A stretch of 64,000 nt of DNA, taken from the NCBI GenBank assembly GCA_028274465.1, contig CM051455.1, forward strand, positions 109,924,261 to 109,988,260. Direction: 5' to 3'. The position numbers and the translations under genes are program-made. Source of the DNA: Plantago ovata (taxonomy: Eukaryota; Streptophyta; Magnoliopsida; Lamiales; Plantaginaceae). Below the pieces are notes generated by a model. That model was not told the origin of the DNA, did no database searches, and worked only from the letters and a program-made list of their open reading frames with translations. This document shows, piece by piece, positions 21,958 through 32,182 of the stretch (positions are counted from its first letter, which is position 1; the number at the start of each line of letters is the position of its first letter).

Positions 21958-23068
21958 CTACAGCAGTTGTTTCATTTGTGTTACCACCCCAACAGCAGTT
22001 TTCATCTCTAAGTTGCTGAGTGGTAACATCTGCAGCTGTTGTATACCTTCTTGCTGGCTTGTGCTGACAACATTTGCATTTGTTGTCTTCTTGTATTTCT
22101 TTCCAGCAATCTTAGGTACATTCTGCTTGTAGAAAGATCTTCCCACATTGCACACAGATTTCTTGATTGGCAATGGGTTTCTTAGCTGAATCCAAATGTT
22201 CAAGGATATAGCAATCTTGATTCCATACATAACTGGAAAGGAAGGTGAGACCTTGTTGTCTTCTACCTTTACCTTAACTTAGTGACACAATCAACAAGCC
22301 TGTTGAAAATGTACTTAGCCCAGTTAAGTTCCGATTTATTTTCATAGATATGCATCAGCAATGGCCATCTTCTCAGGCCTACTAGGTCAATTCCTCCAAC
22401 TTGAGAGTCAAGAACTTTTATTAGTAGCAGAGCTACTAGACCAAGTGAATGGCAGAGATGCTTTCTCTTAACGTGCTTTGTCCAAGTCACGGGAGCTATC
22501 TCGCCTTTCTTCATCTTTGCATTTCTGACGTCACTGTAGAAAGCTTCAATTTCTTCGTAAGAAGCAGTGACGTCATCTTCAGTTCCAGTGGTTGGAATCT
22601 GAAAAATCTCCGCTAAATCAGTCCATTTCAGGACGATTTGCGTGTTCTGAACATAAGTAAGGATCACTTTTTCAGTGAATCCATTACTGTCTGTAAGGGA
22701 CTGGATTTCTGCATTGTTGTAGAATTCCATAGTATCAATCATGCTCACTTTCTTAGTGCGAGCAGAGATAAAGTTCATGAGGCCTTGCTGCTTGATGAAC
22801 TCAAGCGCCTCTTCATTTTGGTCATCAAGTTCTTGTTCATAAAAGTACCTAATGTACTTTTCTTTTGCAAACCCTCCCCATTGCATCAACATCCACACTT
22901 TGCAGTGTCAAGATATGATGGAGGCATAGGTTTTACAGTGATTCGATCGTTTTTCAACACAACTTTCGTTGTGTCTTGGGCCAGAGTAGTCACCGGAGCA
23001 ATGCGTGTTTCAGCACTGTCAACCTTTGACGATTTTGAGGACTTAGATGACTGTCTCTTGGGAGCCAT
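21958..23068 (-). pseudogene. Extra ORF region of element H in the env-like position
   Basis: About 1.1 kb of coding-like sequence lies downstream of pol, where SIRE elements carry an additional (env-like) ORF. The N-terminal part begins MAPKRQSSKSSKSSK, a Ser/Lys-rich basic stretch. It is followed by a mixed region with FAKEKYIRYFYEQEL, GLMNFISARTK and LAEIFQIPTTG. That layout (basic head, then a globular domain with a FY segment and short motifs) recalls the putative plant transposon protein domain found in several plant retroelement ORFs; this assignment is from memory and uncertain. No clear membrane segment or signal peptide is seen, so calling it an envelope protein would be unsupported. 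It is fossil and broken. Confidence 0.5.
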
Positions 23069-23595
23069 TTCTTATATAGCATGAAAGATTGTACGAAAAG
23101 AGATAGTTTGCTTTTTGACCGGAGGTACAGTAGTTTCAGGCTATAAATTGCAGAGAAAGGAAATGTGAGTTAAAGAATTTTGTCATTTCTCTAACTCCTT
23201 CTTTATATAGTGTCTCTGGTGTGTGAGAAACTCAATCGATTTGAGCTCTCAGCAAGGGTAAAACAGAGAAACACTGGAGATAGTGGAGCCTTTGCATTGA
23301 ATGCGTAATGGCCCACTAACTAAAACCATCAGAGCACTCTCTCTCTTTGTTTGTTAGCCGTTAGATTAATAACTCCTTTTAATCAATGGCCACGATTGAA
23401 TTTCATGTCATGATTATTACGAGTTTATCTGTGCCAGCTTAACGTCACAAATTGATTTTACCGAGTAATAAGGGATAGATTGCTTGCTGAAATAGACAAG
23501 AATCTTTTCAGCGAGTTTGAATTAACAATCTAGATACTTGCTGAAAATTCCCCCTTACTTAGATATCTCATATTTTCTAAGTTTAAAAGACATTT

Positions 23596-23954
23596 CTGAT
23601 TTCCCGTATCAGTAAATTCTTTTGCACTTGAGACATCCTTTGGTAAAATCTGAGAGATGAGCTTTTGCTCTTTTTCTGAGTTCCCGTCTCAGAAAATTCC
23701 TTTGATACTTGAATACCTGTTTCAGTATCCTTTGATTGTCTGAGTACCCGTCTCAGCAATCCTTAAGTTCTTTTACTTTACTGAGTGCCTGTCTCAGCAA
23801 ATGGTCAAGTTTCCTAACAAATACCTGTTTTGAAGGAATTACTTGCTGAATGCCTGTTTCAGCAATCATGTTGTGACTTATCATTTCTTAGAAGAAATCA
23901 GTGACTTGGTCTTTTGGACAAGAATACTTTGGCTTGCTGAATACCTGTTTCAGC
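23596..23954 (-). repeat. Train of seven hairpins just downstream of pol in element H
   Basis: Seven short inverted repeats share a 7-nt loop (sense strand ACRGGNA, plus strand TNCCYGT) and have stems that vary in matched pairs. Plus-strand positions are 23596-23612 (CTGAT/ATCAG), 23672-23696 (9-bp stem ending CTGAG/CTCAG), 23704-23729 (GAA/TTC with one bulge), 23740-23756 (CTGAG/CTCAG), 23781-23797 (CTGAG/CTCAG), 23843-23865 (TTGCTGAA/TTCAGCAA) and 23936-23954 (GCTGAA/TTCAGC, with an outer TTGGC/GCCAA pair). The train lies between the end of pol (about 23974) and the extra ORF. Confidence 0.75.
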
Positions 23955-23973
23955 ATTCTGCCAAGTGTATCCT

Positions 23974-26900
23974 TTATTGACGTAGTTCAATCAATCCAAG
24001 GTTATACCTTAGCATTGCGAACCTATTATCCGGTAGGGGCTTGGTAAAGATGTCAGCAAGCTGATCTTCAGTACCTACTTTCACAACCTCAATATCACCT
24101 TTTTCCACATGATCTCTAATGAAATGATGTCTAATACCAATGTGCTTGGTCCTAGAGTGAAACTTAGGATTTTGCGTATTGCAATAGCACTTGTATTATC
24201 AGAAAAGATTGGTGTTTTCCTTGCAGAAATACCATAATCTCTTAATTGTTGCTGAATCCATAGGATTTGAGCTGTGCAACAACCAGCTGCAATGTATTCA
24301 GATTCAGTAGATGAATTGGCGACACACGTTTGCTTCTTGCTGAACCATGATATTAATCTAGTACCCAAAAACTGACAAGTTCCGGAGGTACTTTTTCTAT
24401 CAAGAGTTGATCCACCATGATCAGCATCAGAATAGCCAACCAATTCAAGTCCAGAATCTTTAGGATACCATAATCCAACATTGACTGTACCTTTAACATA
24501 TTTCAGTATTTTAATTGCCTTTTTGTAGTGTGATTCTCTTGGATCAGATTGGAATCTTGCACACACACAAACAACATACTGAATGTCAGGTCTACTTGCT
24601 GTTAGATACAACAAGGAACCAATGAGCTTCCTATACTTGTGTTCTTCAACACTTTTGTCCTCTTTAGTATAGCCCAATTTGGTACCAACACTCATAGGGA
24701 TCTTTTCAGGTTTCTCATCCTCTTTGATCCTAAACTTTATGAGCATTTCTTTTGCATACTTTGCTTGATTTATGAATATTCCATCTTTGAGTTGCTTGAC
24801 TTGCAACCCTAGGAAATAATTCAATTTTCTCATCATACTCATTTCAAACTTATTAGTCATGAGTTTGGCAAAATCATCACAAAGTTGCTTGTCCTTAGAT
24901 CCAAAAATTATGTCATCCACATAAATTTGAACTAAGATTAATTTACCATCATGGTTCATGGTAAAAAGAGTTTTGTCAACTTCACCTTTCTTGAAACCAT
25001 TTTCCAGCAAGAATTTAGCCAAGGTATCATACCATGCTCTTGGTGCTTGCTTTAGACCATATACAGCTTTCTGAAGCTTGTATACCATCTTGATTTCTGA
25101 GGGAAGTTCAAAGCCAGGGGGTTGTTCTAGGTAGACTTCTTCAGCAAGTTCACCATTTAAGAATGCACTCTTAACATCCATTTGGTAAACAACAATGAAG
25201 TCATTGTGAGCAGCAAAGGCCAAGAAAAGCCTAATTGCATCCAATCTTGCAACTGGAGCGTAAGACTCATCATAGTCCAATCCTTCAGTCTGACAGTAAC
25301 CTTGAGCAACTAAGCGTGTTTTATTTCTTGTTACTTCACCAGACTCGCTCAGCTTATTTCTGAACACCCACTTTGTACCAATAGCTTTCTTATCTTCAGC
25401 AAGTGGCACAAGTTTCCAGACTTTGTTTCTTTCAAATTGATCCAATTCTTCTTGCATTGCCTTTATCCATTCAGAATGCTTCAAAGCTTCTTCTATGGTT
25501 TTAGGTTCAATTTCTGATACAAAGCAAGAGAATAGAGATTCTACTTCTACGACAGTTGCTTCTTCAGCAAGTCCTTGAGTAGCTTTGGATCTAGTCACTT
25601 GGCGTTTATTAATATCGCCAATCATATCCGTAGAGGGATGATCTCTAATCCATATATTAACAGGTTTCCTGTTTGTTGGATCAGGATATGTTTGCTCATC
25701 AACATGTGACTCTTCAGTATGTACTTGTTCAGTACTACTGGGAATTTGTGTCTCTGCTGAGATTTGATCGTCAGCAACTGCTTGTTCAGCATTGCTGGGT
25801 TGAGATATTTCATCAGCAGGCACTGGAGATTGCGTAATTTCAGCAACTTCCGGAGCAACCGCATCTTTTGCTGGAAATTCCTTGTCGTGAACTATATTCA
25901 TCTTGTCATGACTCGGGGGAGGAGAATCATTGTCAGAATCATCATTTAGTTCATTTGACTTGAATTGCCTAGCGTCAGATTCAGTTCTTTGCTCATGTAT
26001 GATTAGCTTTTTCATACATTCTGATATTTCTTCTTCAGCAGGCACACCTTGCGTCTTTTCGTAGAATACAACATGCACAGATTCTTCAATCTTTTGTGCC
26101 TTTTTGTTGTAAACTCTGTAATCTTTACTATGCAAAGAGTAGCCAAGATATATCGCTTCGTCTGCCTTTGGTTGAAATGTTCTTAGGTACTCTCTACCAT
26201 TGTTAAGAACGAAACACTTGCAACCAAATACTCTTAGATGAGTGATGTTAGGAGGTCTTCCAACAAACAATTCATAAGGAGTTTTGTTGTATTCCTTAGT
26301 AATCAAACATCTATTCTGAGTATAGCAGGCGGTATTAATCGCTTCAACCCAGTAAGCCTCACTTATTTCAGTGTCAGCAAGCATTGTTCTTGCGGCTTCC
26401 TTCAGGGTACGATTCTTCCGTTCAGCAATTGCTGGATTGAGGTATTTCATCAGCAGGCACTGGAGATTGCGTTATTTCAGCAACTTCCGGAGTAACCGCA
26501 TCTTTTGCTGGAAATTCTTTTTCGTGAACTATATTTATCTTGTCATGACTCGGGGGAGGAGAGTCATTGTCAGAATCATCATTTAGTTCAATTGACTTAA
26601 TTTGCCTAGCATCAGATTCAGTTCTTTGCTCATGTATGATTAGCTTTTTCATACATTCTGATATTTCATCTTCAGCAGGCACACCTTGTGACTTTTCGTA
26701 GAATACAACATGCAAAGATTCTTCAATCTTTTGTGCCTTTTTGTTGTAAACTCTATAAGCTTTACTATGCAAGGAGTAGCCAAGAAATATCGCTTCGTCT
26801 GCTTTTGGTTGAAATGTTCTTAGGTATTCTCTACCATTATTAAGAATGAAACACTTGCAACCAAATACTCTTAGATGAGTGATGTTAGGAGGTCTACCAA

Positions 26901-27999
26901 CAAACAATTCATAAGGAGTTTTGTTGTATTCCTTAGTAATCAAACATCTATTCTGAGTATAGCAGGCGGTATTAATAGCTTCAACCCAGTAAGCCTCACT
27001 TATTTCAGTGTCAGCAAGCATTGTTCTTGCGGCTTCTTTCAGGGTACGATTCTTCCGTTCAGCAACACCGTTTTGCTGTGGTGTCCTTACTGAGGATAAC
27101 TGATGTTGAATACCTTTTGAGGTACAATATTCAGTTATGTACTGGTTTACAAACTCAGTACCATGGTCTGTCCTTATGACTTTTACCTTGTCATTTTTCA
27201 TGACTTCAAGCTTATTCAGCAAGTTAGGTATTTCAGTCTTGGTTTCAGATTTGTGCTTGATGAATACTACCCAAGTGAATCTTGAATAGTCATCTACCAC
27301 GACTAGACCATACTTCTTACCAGCATAGCTTGTTGAAGAAGATTCAAACAAGTCCATGTGTAAGAGATGTAAAGGTTTTGTAGTTGACGGTACTGCCTTG
27401 TTCATGAAAGAAGATTTGGTTTGCTTTCCTTGCTGACATGCATTGCAAACACCATCCTTCTTAAAAGTAACCCTAGGTAATCCAACTACAAGTGCCTTTT
27501 TAGACAGCTTATTCAGCGTCTTGAAGTTTAGATGACTTGTTCGTTTATGCCATAACCATGCTTTTTCAGCAAGGCAATCATGATCTGAGACAAGGCATTT
27601 TTCAACGTTTGCTGAAGACCAATCAACGGTGTACAAGCCTCCTGATCTTCTTGCAATCATTATAACCTTTTTAGTCTCAAAATCTACAAGTTTACATTCA
27701 TCACTTTTAATTTCGATGAAGTATCCTTTGTCAGCAAATTGACTCATGCTGAAAAGGTTAAACTTAAGATTTTTTACATAAAGAACTCCAGAAATGGTTA
27801 TGCATCCCAACTTCACATCACCATAGCCTTTTGTAGATCCGGAGCCTCCACCAGCAAACCTTATTGTTGGACCTTTAGACCACCGTCTATAGTTTATAAG
27901 GTTATTCTTGTTGCCCATCATGTGCTTTCCACAACCACTATCAAAGTGCCAAATTGCATCGTTTGTCTCCGTGGCTGCAGTCTGCATAATCAAGAGCAA
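23974..27999 (-). pseudogene. Pol region of element H: protease, integrase, reverse transcriptase, RNase H
   Basis: The parts are in Copia order. A protease-like segment (HFDSGCGKHMMGNK) is followed by GAG-pre-integrase (LWHKRTSHLNF), integrase zinc and core motifs ([40 protein letters not shown]), a long acidic linker, reverse transcriptase ([31 protein letters not shown]) and RNase H ([27 protein letters not shown]). Wording is that of the SIRE lineage. Part of the region occurs again in partial copy I. It is a fossil with several breaks and an internal rearrangement. Confidence 0.85.
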
Positions 28000-28004
28000 A
28001 CAAG

Positions 28005-30365
28005 TTAATTATCCAATGATGGATGTCCATTAACATGTTCAAGAATGCGTCCAGTGGAAACCCAAGTCTGAAGTTTTTCAACTTTGACTTGTTTTCTACT
28101 TGCTGAGGAACTAGGAGGATTTGAGCTGAAAGACATTTGACTCGTGCTGGTCAAATCCACTTTCTGATGTGGTGTCTTGCTCTGTTGACCTTTTTGCTGA
28201 ACATACTTTTTAGTAAGTTCTTTTCTAGCAAGGTTCCTTCTAGTCCTAGCATTGGGAGTCTTTTCAGAAATCTTAGGCTTTGTTTTCTTCATCTCTTTGA
28301 AGTATCTTTGCTGACTTTGCTTATACTCATGAAAGAGTTGACTTTGCTTGGTTTTGAAACCTAGTCCACTTTTCGGAGAATGCTGAGATTTAGCTTCAGC
28401 AACCTTACTGGATTCAGGTTTGTCAGCAAAGGACTTCTGATTACTTTTAGTAATCTTGCCTTTAGTCTTAACAACTTGCTTTTCAGCAACTTGTTTGGCG
28501 GAATGCTTCACGGTATTCTTTTTCTTTCCAATTTGCTTCTCAGCAACCTGTTTTCCTTTTAAAGTCTTGTTACTTTGAGTAGCAACAGCGGGCTTTATGG
28601 TCATAGGTACTTGATTGCATGTTTCAGCAACCTTAGTTTGACCAAACTGATAGATCACTAGTGGACTACTATCAGTAACACGTACAAAGGAGATAGGTGA
28701 TTTATCTTTTCTCAAGATTTCTACGTTATCACCTTCACACGTTGCTCCTAAACCTTCTTTCTGAGATGGATCTCTCAAATAAGAGTTTAGTTCAGTCAGC
28801 GTATTACTTGCTTCCACATAGGATTTGAAATTGATTTTCATCTTTTTCATCTCTTGGATTTCAGCAAGTAACTTTAGAATTGAGGACTGATACTCTTCCA
28901 ATTCTAATGCCATTTGAGAGTACTTCTCTGCAGCCTCAACAATCAACTTCTTAAGACGCCTTATTTCAGCATCCTTTTCTTCTGTCTCTTCCTTCAGCAA
29001 AACATACTTTTCAGTAGTTTGCTTGGTCAGAGTTTCAGCAAGTTGAAGTTTCTCTTGCTGTTTGCTGAGAGTTTTCTCAAATCTATCGATCTCTCCTTGA
29101 ATCTTGTCAAGGTCAATCTCGTCTTCACTTTCTGATTTTGAGTCAGAGGTAGAGTTATTTACCTGACCAGCCATGAGGCAGAATTCGTAGTTCGACACTT
29201 CTGGATAAGCTTCCATAGCTATTCCACACACTTCTTTGCCAATCTCCACGTCTAGAGTCGCTTCTTCATCGTCGGTGTCTGAACTTTCATCCTCACTGTC
29301 TTCGGAGCTTGTATCAATACACAAAGCATCGATTTTTGCTTGAAGCTTCTTCTTTTCTTCAGCAATGAAAGCTCTTTTGAACTTCTTCTTCTTTTCAGCA
29401 GATTTGCCTTTCAGCAAAGGACAATTAGCTTTGAAGTGTCCAGGCTTTTTGCATTAAAAACATAGATCATTTCCAACTGATGGTTCTTCTGATGATGTAG
29501 CTTGCTGAGCTTGCTTGTTCAGCGAGCTAGTATCATTCTTGTACTTACGGTAGTTGTTACCAAGATGCTTTTTCAGCTTCTCTTTGGCCTTTCGCCTTTC
29601 AAGTTCCTTACTGATGAACTTCTTCATGTTTTTAACAGCTAAAGCATTTTCATCAGTAGGCTCTTTATCATTCTTCTTTTCAGAAGATGACGGCTTTGCA
29701 GCAAGAGCAATGTTTTGCGATTTTTCAGCAAACACATTTTCTCTTTGCTTTGTCTCATAATTGACAGTAGCAAGATGAGAGAACAACTCTGTTGGTGTAA
29801 TGTCAAGCATTCCTTGATTATAATAGAAATTCTGAGTGTGGATCCATTCTTGATTCAAACTTCTGATGATAGTTTTCACTTTCTCAGAATCTGAATAAAT
29901 ATTTCCAACACCCAGCGCTGCCATTTCACTAACAAGAGTTGTGAATCTGAAGTCCAAGTCTTCCAGTGACTCGTTAGCACCTTGCTTAAAGTTTTGAAAC
30001 TTTAATTTAAGTACTTCAAGTTTGTTTTCCTTGGTCTTGTCAAATCCAGCACAAAGATCTTGAACCATTTTCCAAGCTTCATTTGCAGTCTTAGCACCCC
30101 ATAGTTTGCACTGTATGGTATCCGGAGTTGATCTGATGATGATGTTTCTTGCTTGGCCATCAAGAAGGAATCTCTTAGCTTCGTCAGAAGTCCATTCCTC
30201 TCTTGGTTTTGGCACAACAGTATCTAATGGTTCGCCAAGGATGATTTTCTTCCCAGCTTCAGTGGTCTTGTGAGGGAAACTCCTTTCAATCTTAGTGATC
30301 TTGATAGGTCCATCATTAATGACGGTTACCATCTCATCACTAATGGTCTCAAGATGTAGCATCAT
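28005..30365 (-). pseudogene. Gag region of element H
   Basis: This is the long gag region of a SIRE-type element. The N-terminal part holds the Copia gag core (ARNIIIRSTPDTIQCKLWGAK, AWKMVQDLC, LEDLDFRFTTLV, ELFSHLATVNYE). The middle is strongly acidic (SSEDSEDESSDTDDEE). A long heptad-rich coiled-coil stretch (DKIQGEIDRFEKTLSKQQ onward) is followed by a Lys/Ser-rich basic tail. Copy I of the same region shows a CCHC knuckle (CFYCKKPGHFKANC) between core and acidic part. Gag would form the particle and bind the RNA. The dipeptide Ala-Glu, nearly always written GCTGAA, is unusually common. It is fossil and broken. Confidence 0.8.
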
Positions 30366-30518
30366 GTTGTTTCACCATTTCTCGTAATTTTCCAGCTTCA
30401 GCAAGGGAGCATCTCCTAAAGACATCCTGTCAGCAAAAGCACTACCAAACTGATCAAGTGAGAGTGATTTACGGAAAGCACTTAAGGGGATCTAGGTTCA
30501 GTGCAGAAGGCTAAAGAA

Positions 30519-30536
30519 CCTCCTGCTCAGATACCA
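30519..30536 (-). other. Primer-binding site of element H (initiator tRNA-Met type)
   Basis: On the minus strand this reads GTGGTATCTGAGCAGGAG, close to the TGGTATCAGAGC complement of initiator tRNA-Met used by most plant Copia elements. The related copy I has TATCAGAGC at the same place (around 35230-35240). Confidence 0.7.
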
Positions 30537-30538
30537 CT

Positions 30539-32075
30539 TGTTGGTCCCTTTAAACAACAAGAAAATACTAGAGGGGGGGGGGCTGAATAGTCTTTTCAAA
30601 CTTTCGTCGTTTAAAAACTTTCTCAGCAAGTACTTATTACTTTTCAGTACTGAGGTTGCTGATACTTAACTTTCTCAGCAAGCGTAAGTTACTTTCCAGT
30701 AGCTTGGTTTGCTGATGCTTAAAATCAGAGAGCGAAATTCTTTGAAACGATAAGTGCTCTTTCAGCAAGTAAAGAGTTTTCAGCAAGTGATGAGTGACTG
30801 TGTACAAACTGATATAATTTGCTGAAAGCTAAATGCAGTAAGTAAATCACACAAACGATTTTATAGTGGTATCTGAGAGTGGCGTAATCTCTCAACTAAT
30901 CCACTTTGTCCTTTCTAGGACTGAATCCACTAAGATATGATTGAGGTTCCTTACAATCTCCTATCTAAAGCGATTCAACAGAAACCAAAGCGCACTTGCT
31001 TTGTCTCCAACCTAAACTAGAGAACTCAACCTTGTTCTCCACCAAACTTGGTACTTTTAATCAGCAAAACTATGCTCGATTAAGTTCCCCCTGAATATCA
31101 CGCCTGAAAGGGTGTATTTTCAGTTAGAGAGTTTTGGGGTGAGATAACTTAATTATAACTTATTTAGTTACAACAAGTGATCTAAGAAACACAACTTGGA
31201 ATACTTTGCAGTAAACAAGTTTGATTGTTTCTGGTGTCAAGACTTGTTCTTGTTCGAAAGAAAGAACACTAAACTAATTTCTTAGCCGAGTTTGTTCTAC
31301 TTCTTCACAAGTAGCTTTTTCAAGCTTTAAGTCTTGGAACGGATCAATGGCAGTAAGAGTGATTGAAGGTTTGTGAGTTTTTAAGCAAAATTGAGAGTTT
31401 GATCACGTTGTTGACACACTTCAACTCTTTGCCGGATGACCTCTATTTATAGTTCAAGTAAGGAGCCGTTTGAATTTCAAATCCTAAGGCTTTTGTTCCT
31501 TAACATGTCACTATCTTGCTTTTGTACTTTCAGCAGCGACTTTGTTTGTCTTCTAGTCTTCATGTCCTTTGCGTGTAAGCTTTGCAATAAATGCACATTT
31601 GAATAGAATTCAAACAATAACATTGGAGCGCAAAATCTCGTACATTCAGCAAGAGGTCACATATGTTCATCAGCAAGTGTTCAGTCTCAGTTTCAGCAAG
31701 CACAACCTACTCTGTCTTTCAGATTTTCACTTATGCAATGCTGTTGCTGAACATTCCACTTTCTGAGAAAACACGTGCCTTACCAGTCTTCAGCAATCTT
31801 CAAGTCTTCAAGTCTTCAAGTCTTCAATTCTTCAGATCTTCAAAAGTCTTCAAGATTCTGACCGGTTTCTTATTTGCTTCAATAATTTGTTTGTAATAAA
31901 CAAAATATATCTTCAGCAAATGCTTCAATAGGTCATTTTCTTTTCAGAAAATAAGATTCATTAAAGCTAAGCATCAATAAGATATTTTCTTTTCAGAAAA
32001 TAAAATACATCATACGCAAAAGAAATAACTTATCTAATACCTAACTAAGTCATCAGCAAACGTTCCTCTTTTACA
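30539..32075 (-). repeat. 5' LTR of element H
   Basis: The 1537-bp LTR begins TGTAAAAGAGG at 32075 and ends ACCAACA at 30539 on the minus strand. It contains a run of G on the plus strand near 30573-30582, a TATA-like CACTATAAAA on the minus strand near 30860, and a short tandem run of CTTCAAGT-type units at about 31795-31855. Many TTGCTGA words are scattered through it. Confidence 0.85.
31795..31855. repeat. Short tandem repeat, (TCTTCAAG)n-like
   Basis: About seven imperfect 8-bp units of TCTTCAAG lie in a row inside the H LTR. The copy I LTR has only a reduced version, so the run has changed length since the duplication. Confidence 0.7.
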
Positions 32076-32182
32076 ATGTCCTTAAAATTCTAAATTCCTA
32101 TGGACCTTAAGAGTACTAGTTACTGGACTGTTCTTAATTTAGCATGGTTAATTGCTCATCAAAATTACAAGTTTCCTAACAC
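32076..32182 (+). repeat. Short duplicated piece of the element C interior
   Basis: These 107 bp match 36697-36803, the C interior that flanks copy I. Their presence to the right of the H LTR shows that H was already inside C when the duplication happened. Confidence 0.8.

Larger units (their letters stand above)
21790..32075 (-). mobile_element. Element H: SIRE/Maximus-type Ty1/Copia retrotransposon, cut by the gap at its 3' end
   Basis: This minus-strand element lies inside C. Its 5' LTR is 30539-32075, followed by a primer site of the initiator-tRNA-Met type, a long gag with a coiled-coil region, Copia-order pol, an intergenic hairpin train, and an extra ORF region running into the gap. 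Reverse-transcriptase and RNase H wording ([22 protein letters not shown]) and the long gag plus extra ORF are typical of the SIRE lineage. The element is a fossil with several breaks and is internally rearranged. Age was not estimated because the 3' LTR is missing. Confidence 0.85.

Noticed and set aside
22269-23068. Reading the extra ORF of H as a true envelope gene
   Set aside because: No signal peptide, fusion segment or membrane anchor is visible. Kept as an extra ORF in the env-like position.
30573-30582. G run in the H LTR (and in I near 35279) as a G-quadruplex
   Set aside because: A single homopolymer run without spaced G tracts. Length may also be a sequencing artefact.
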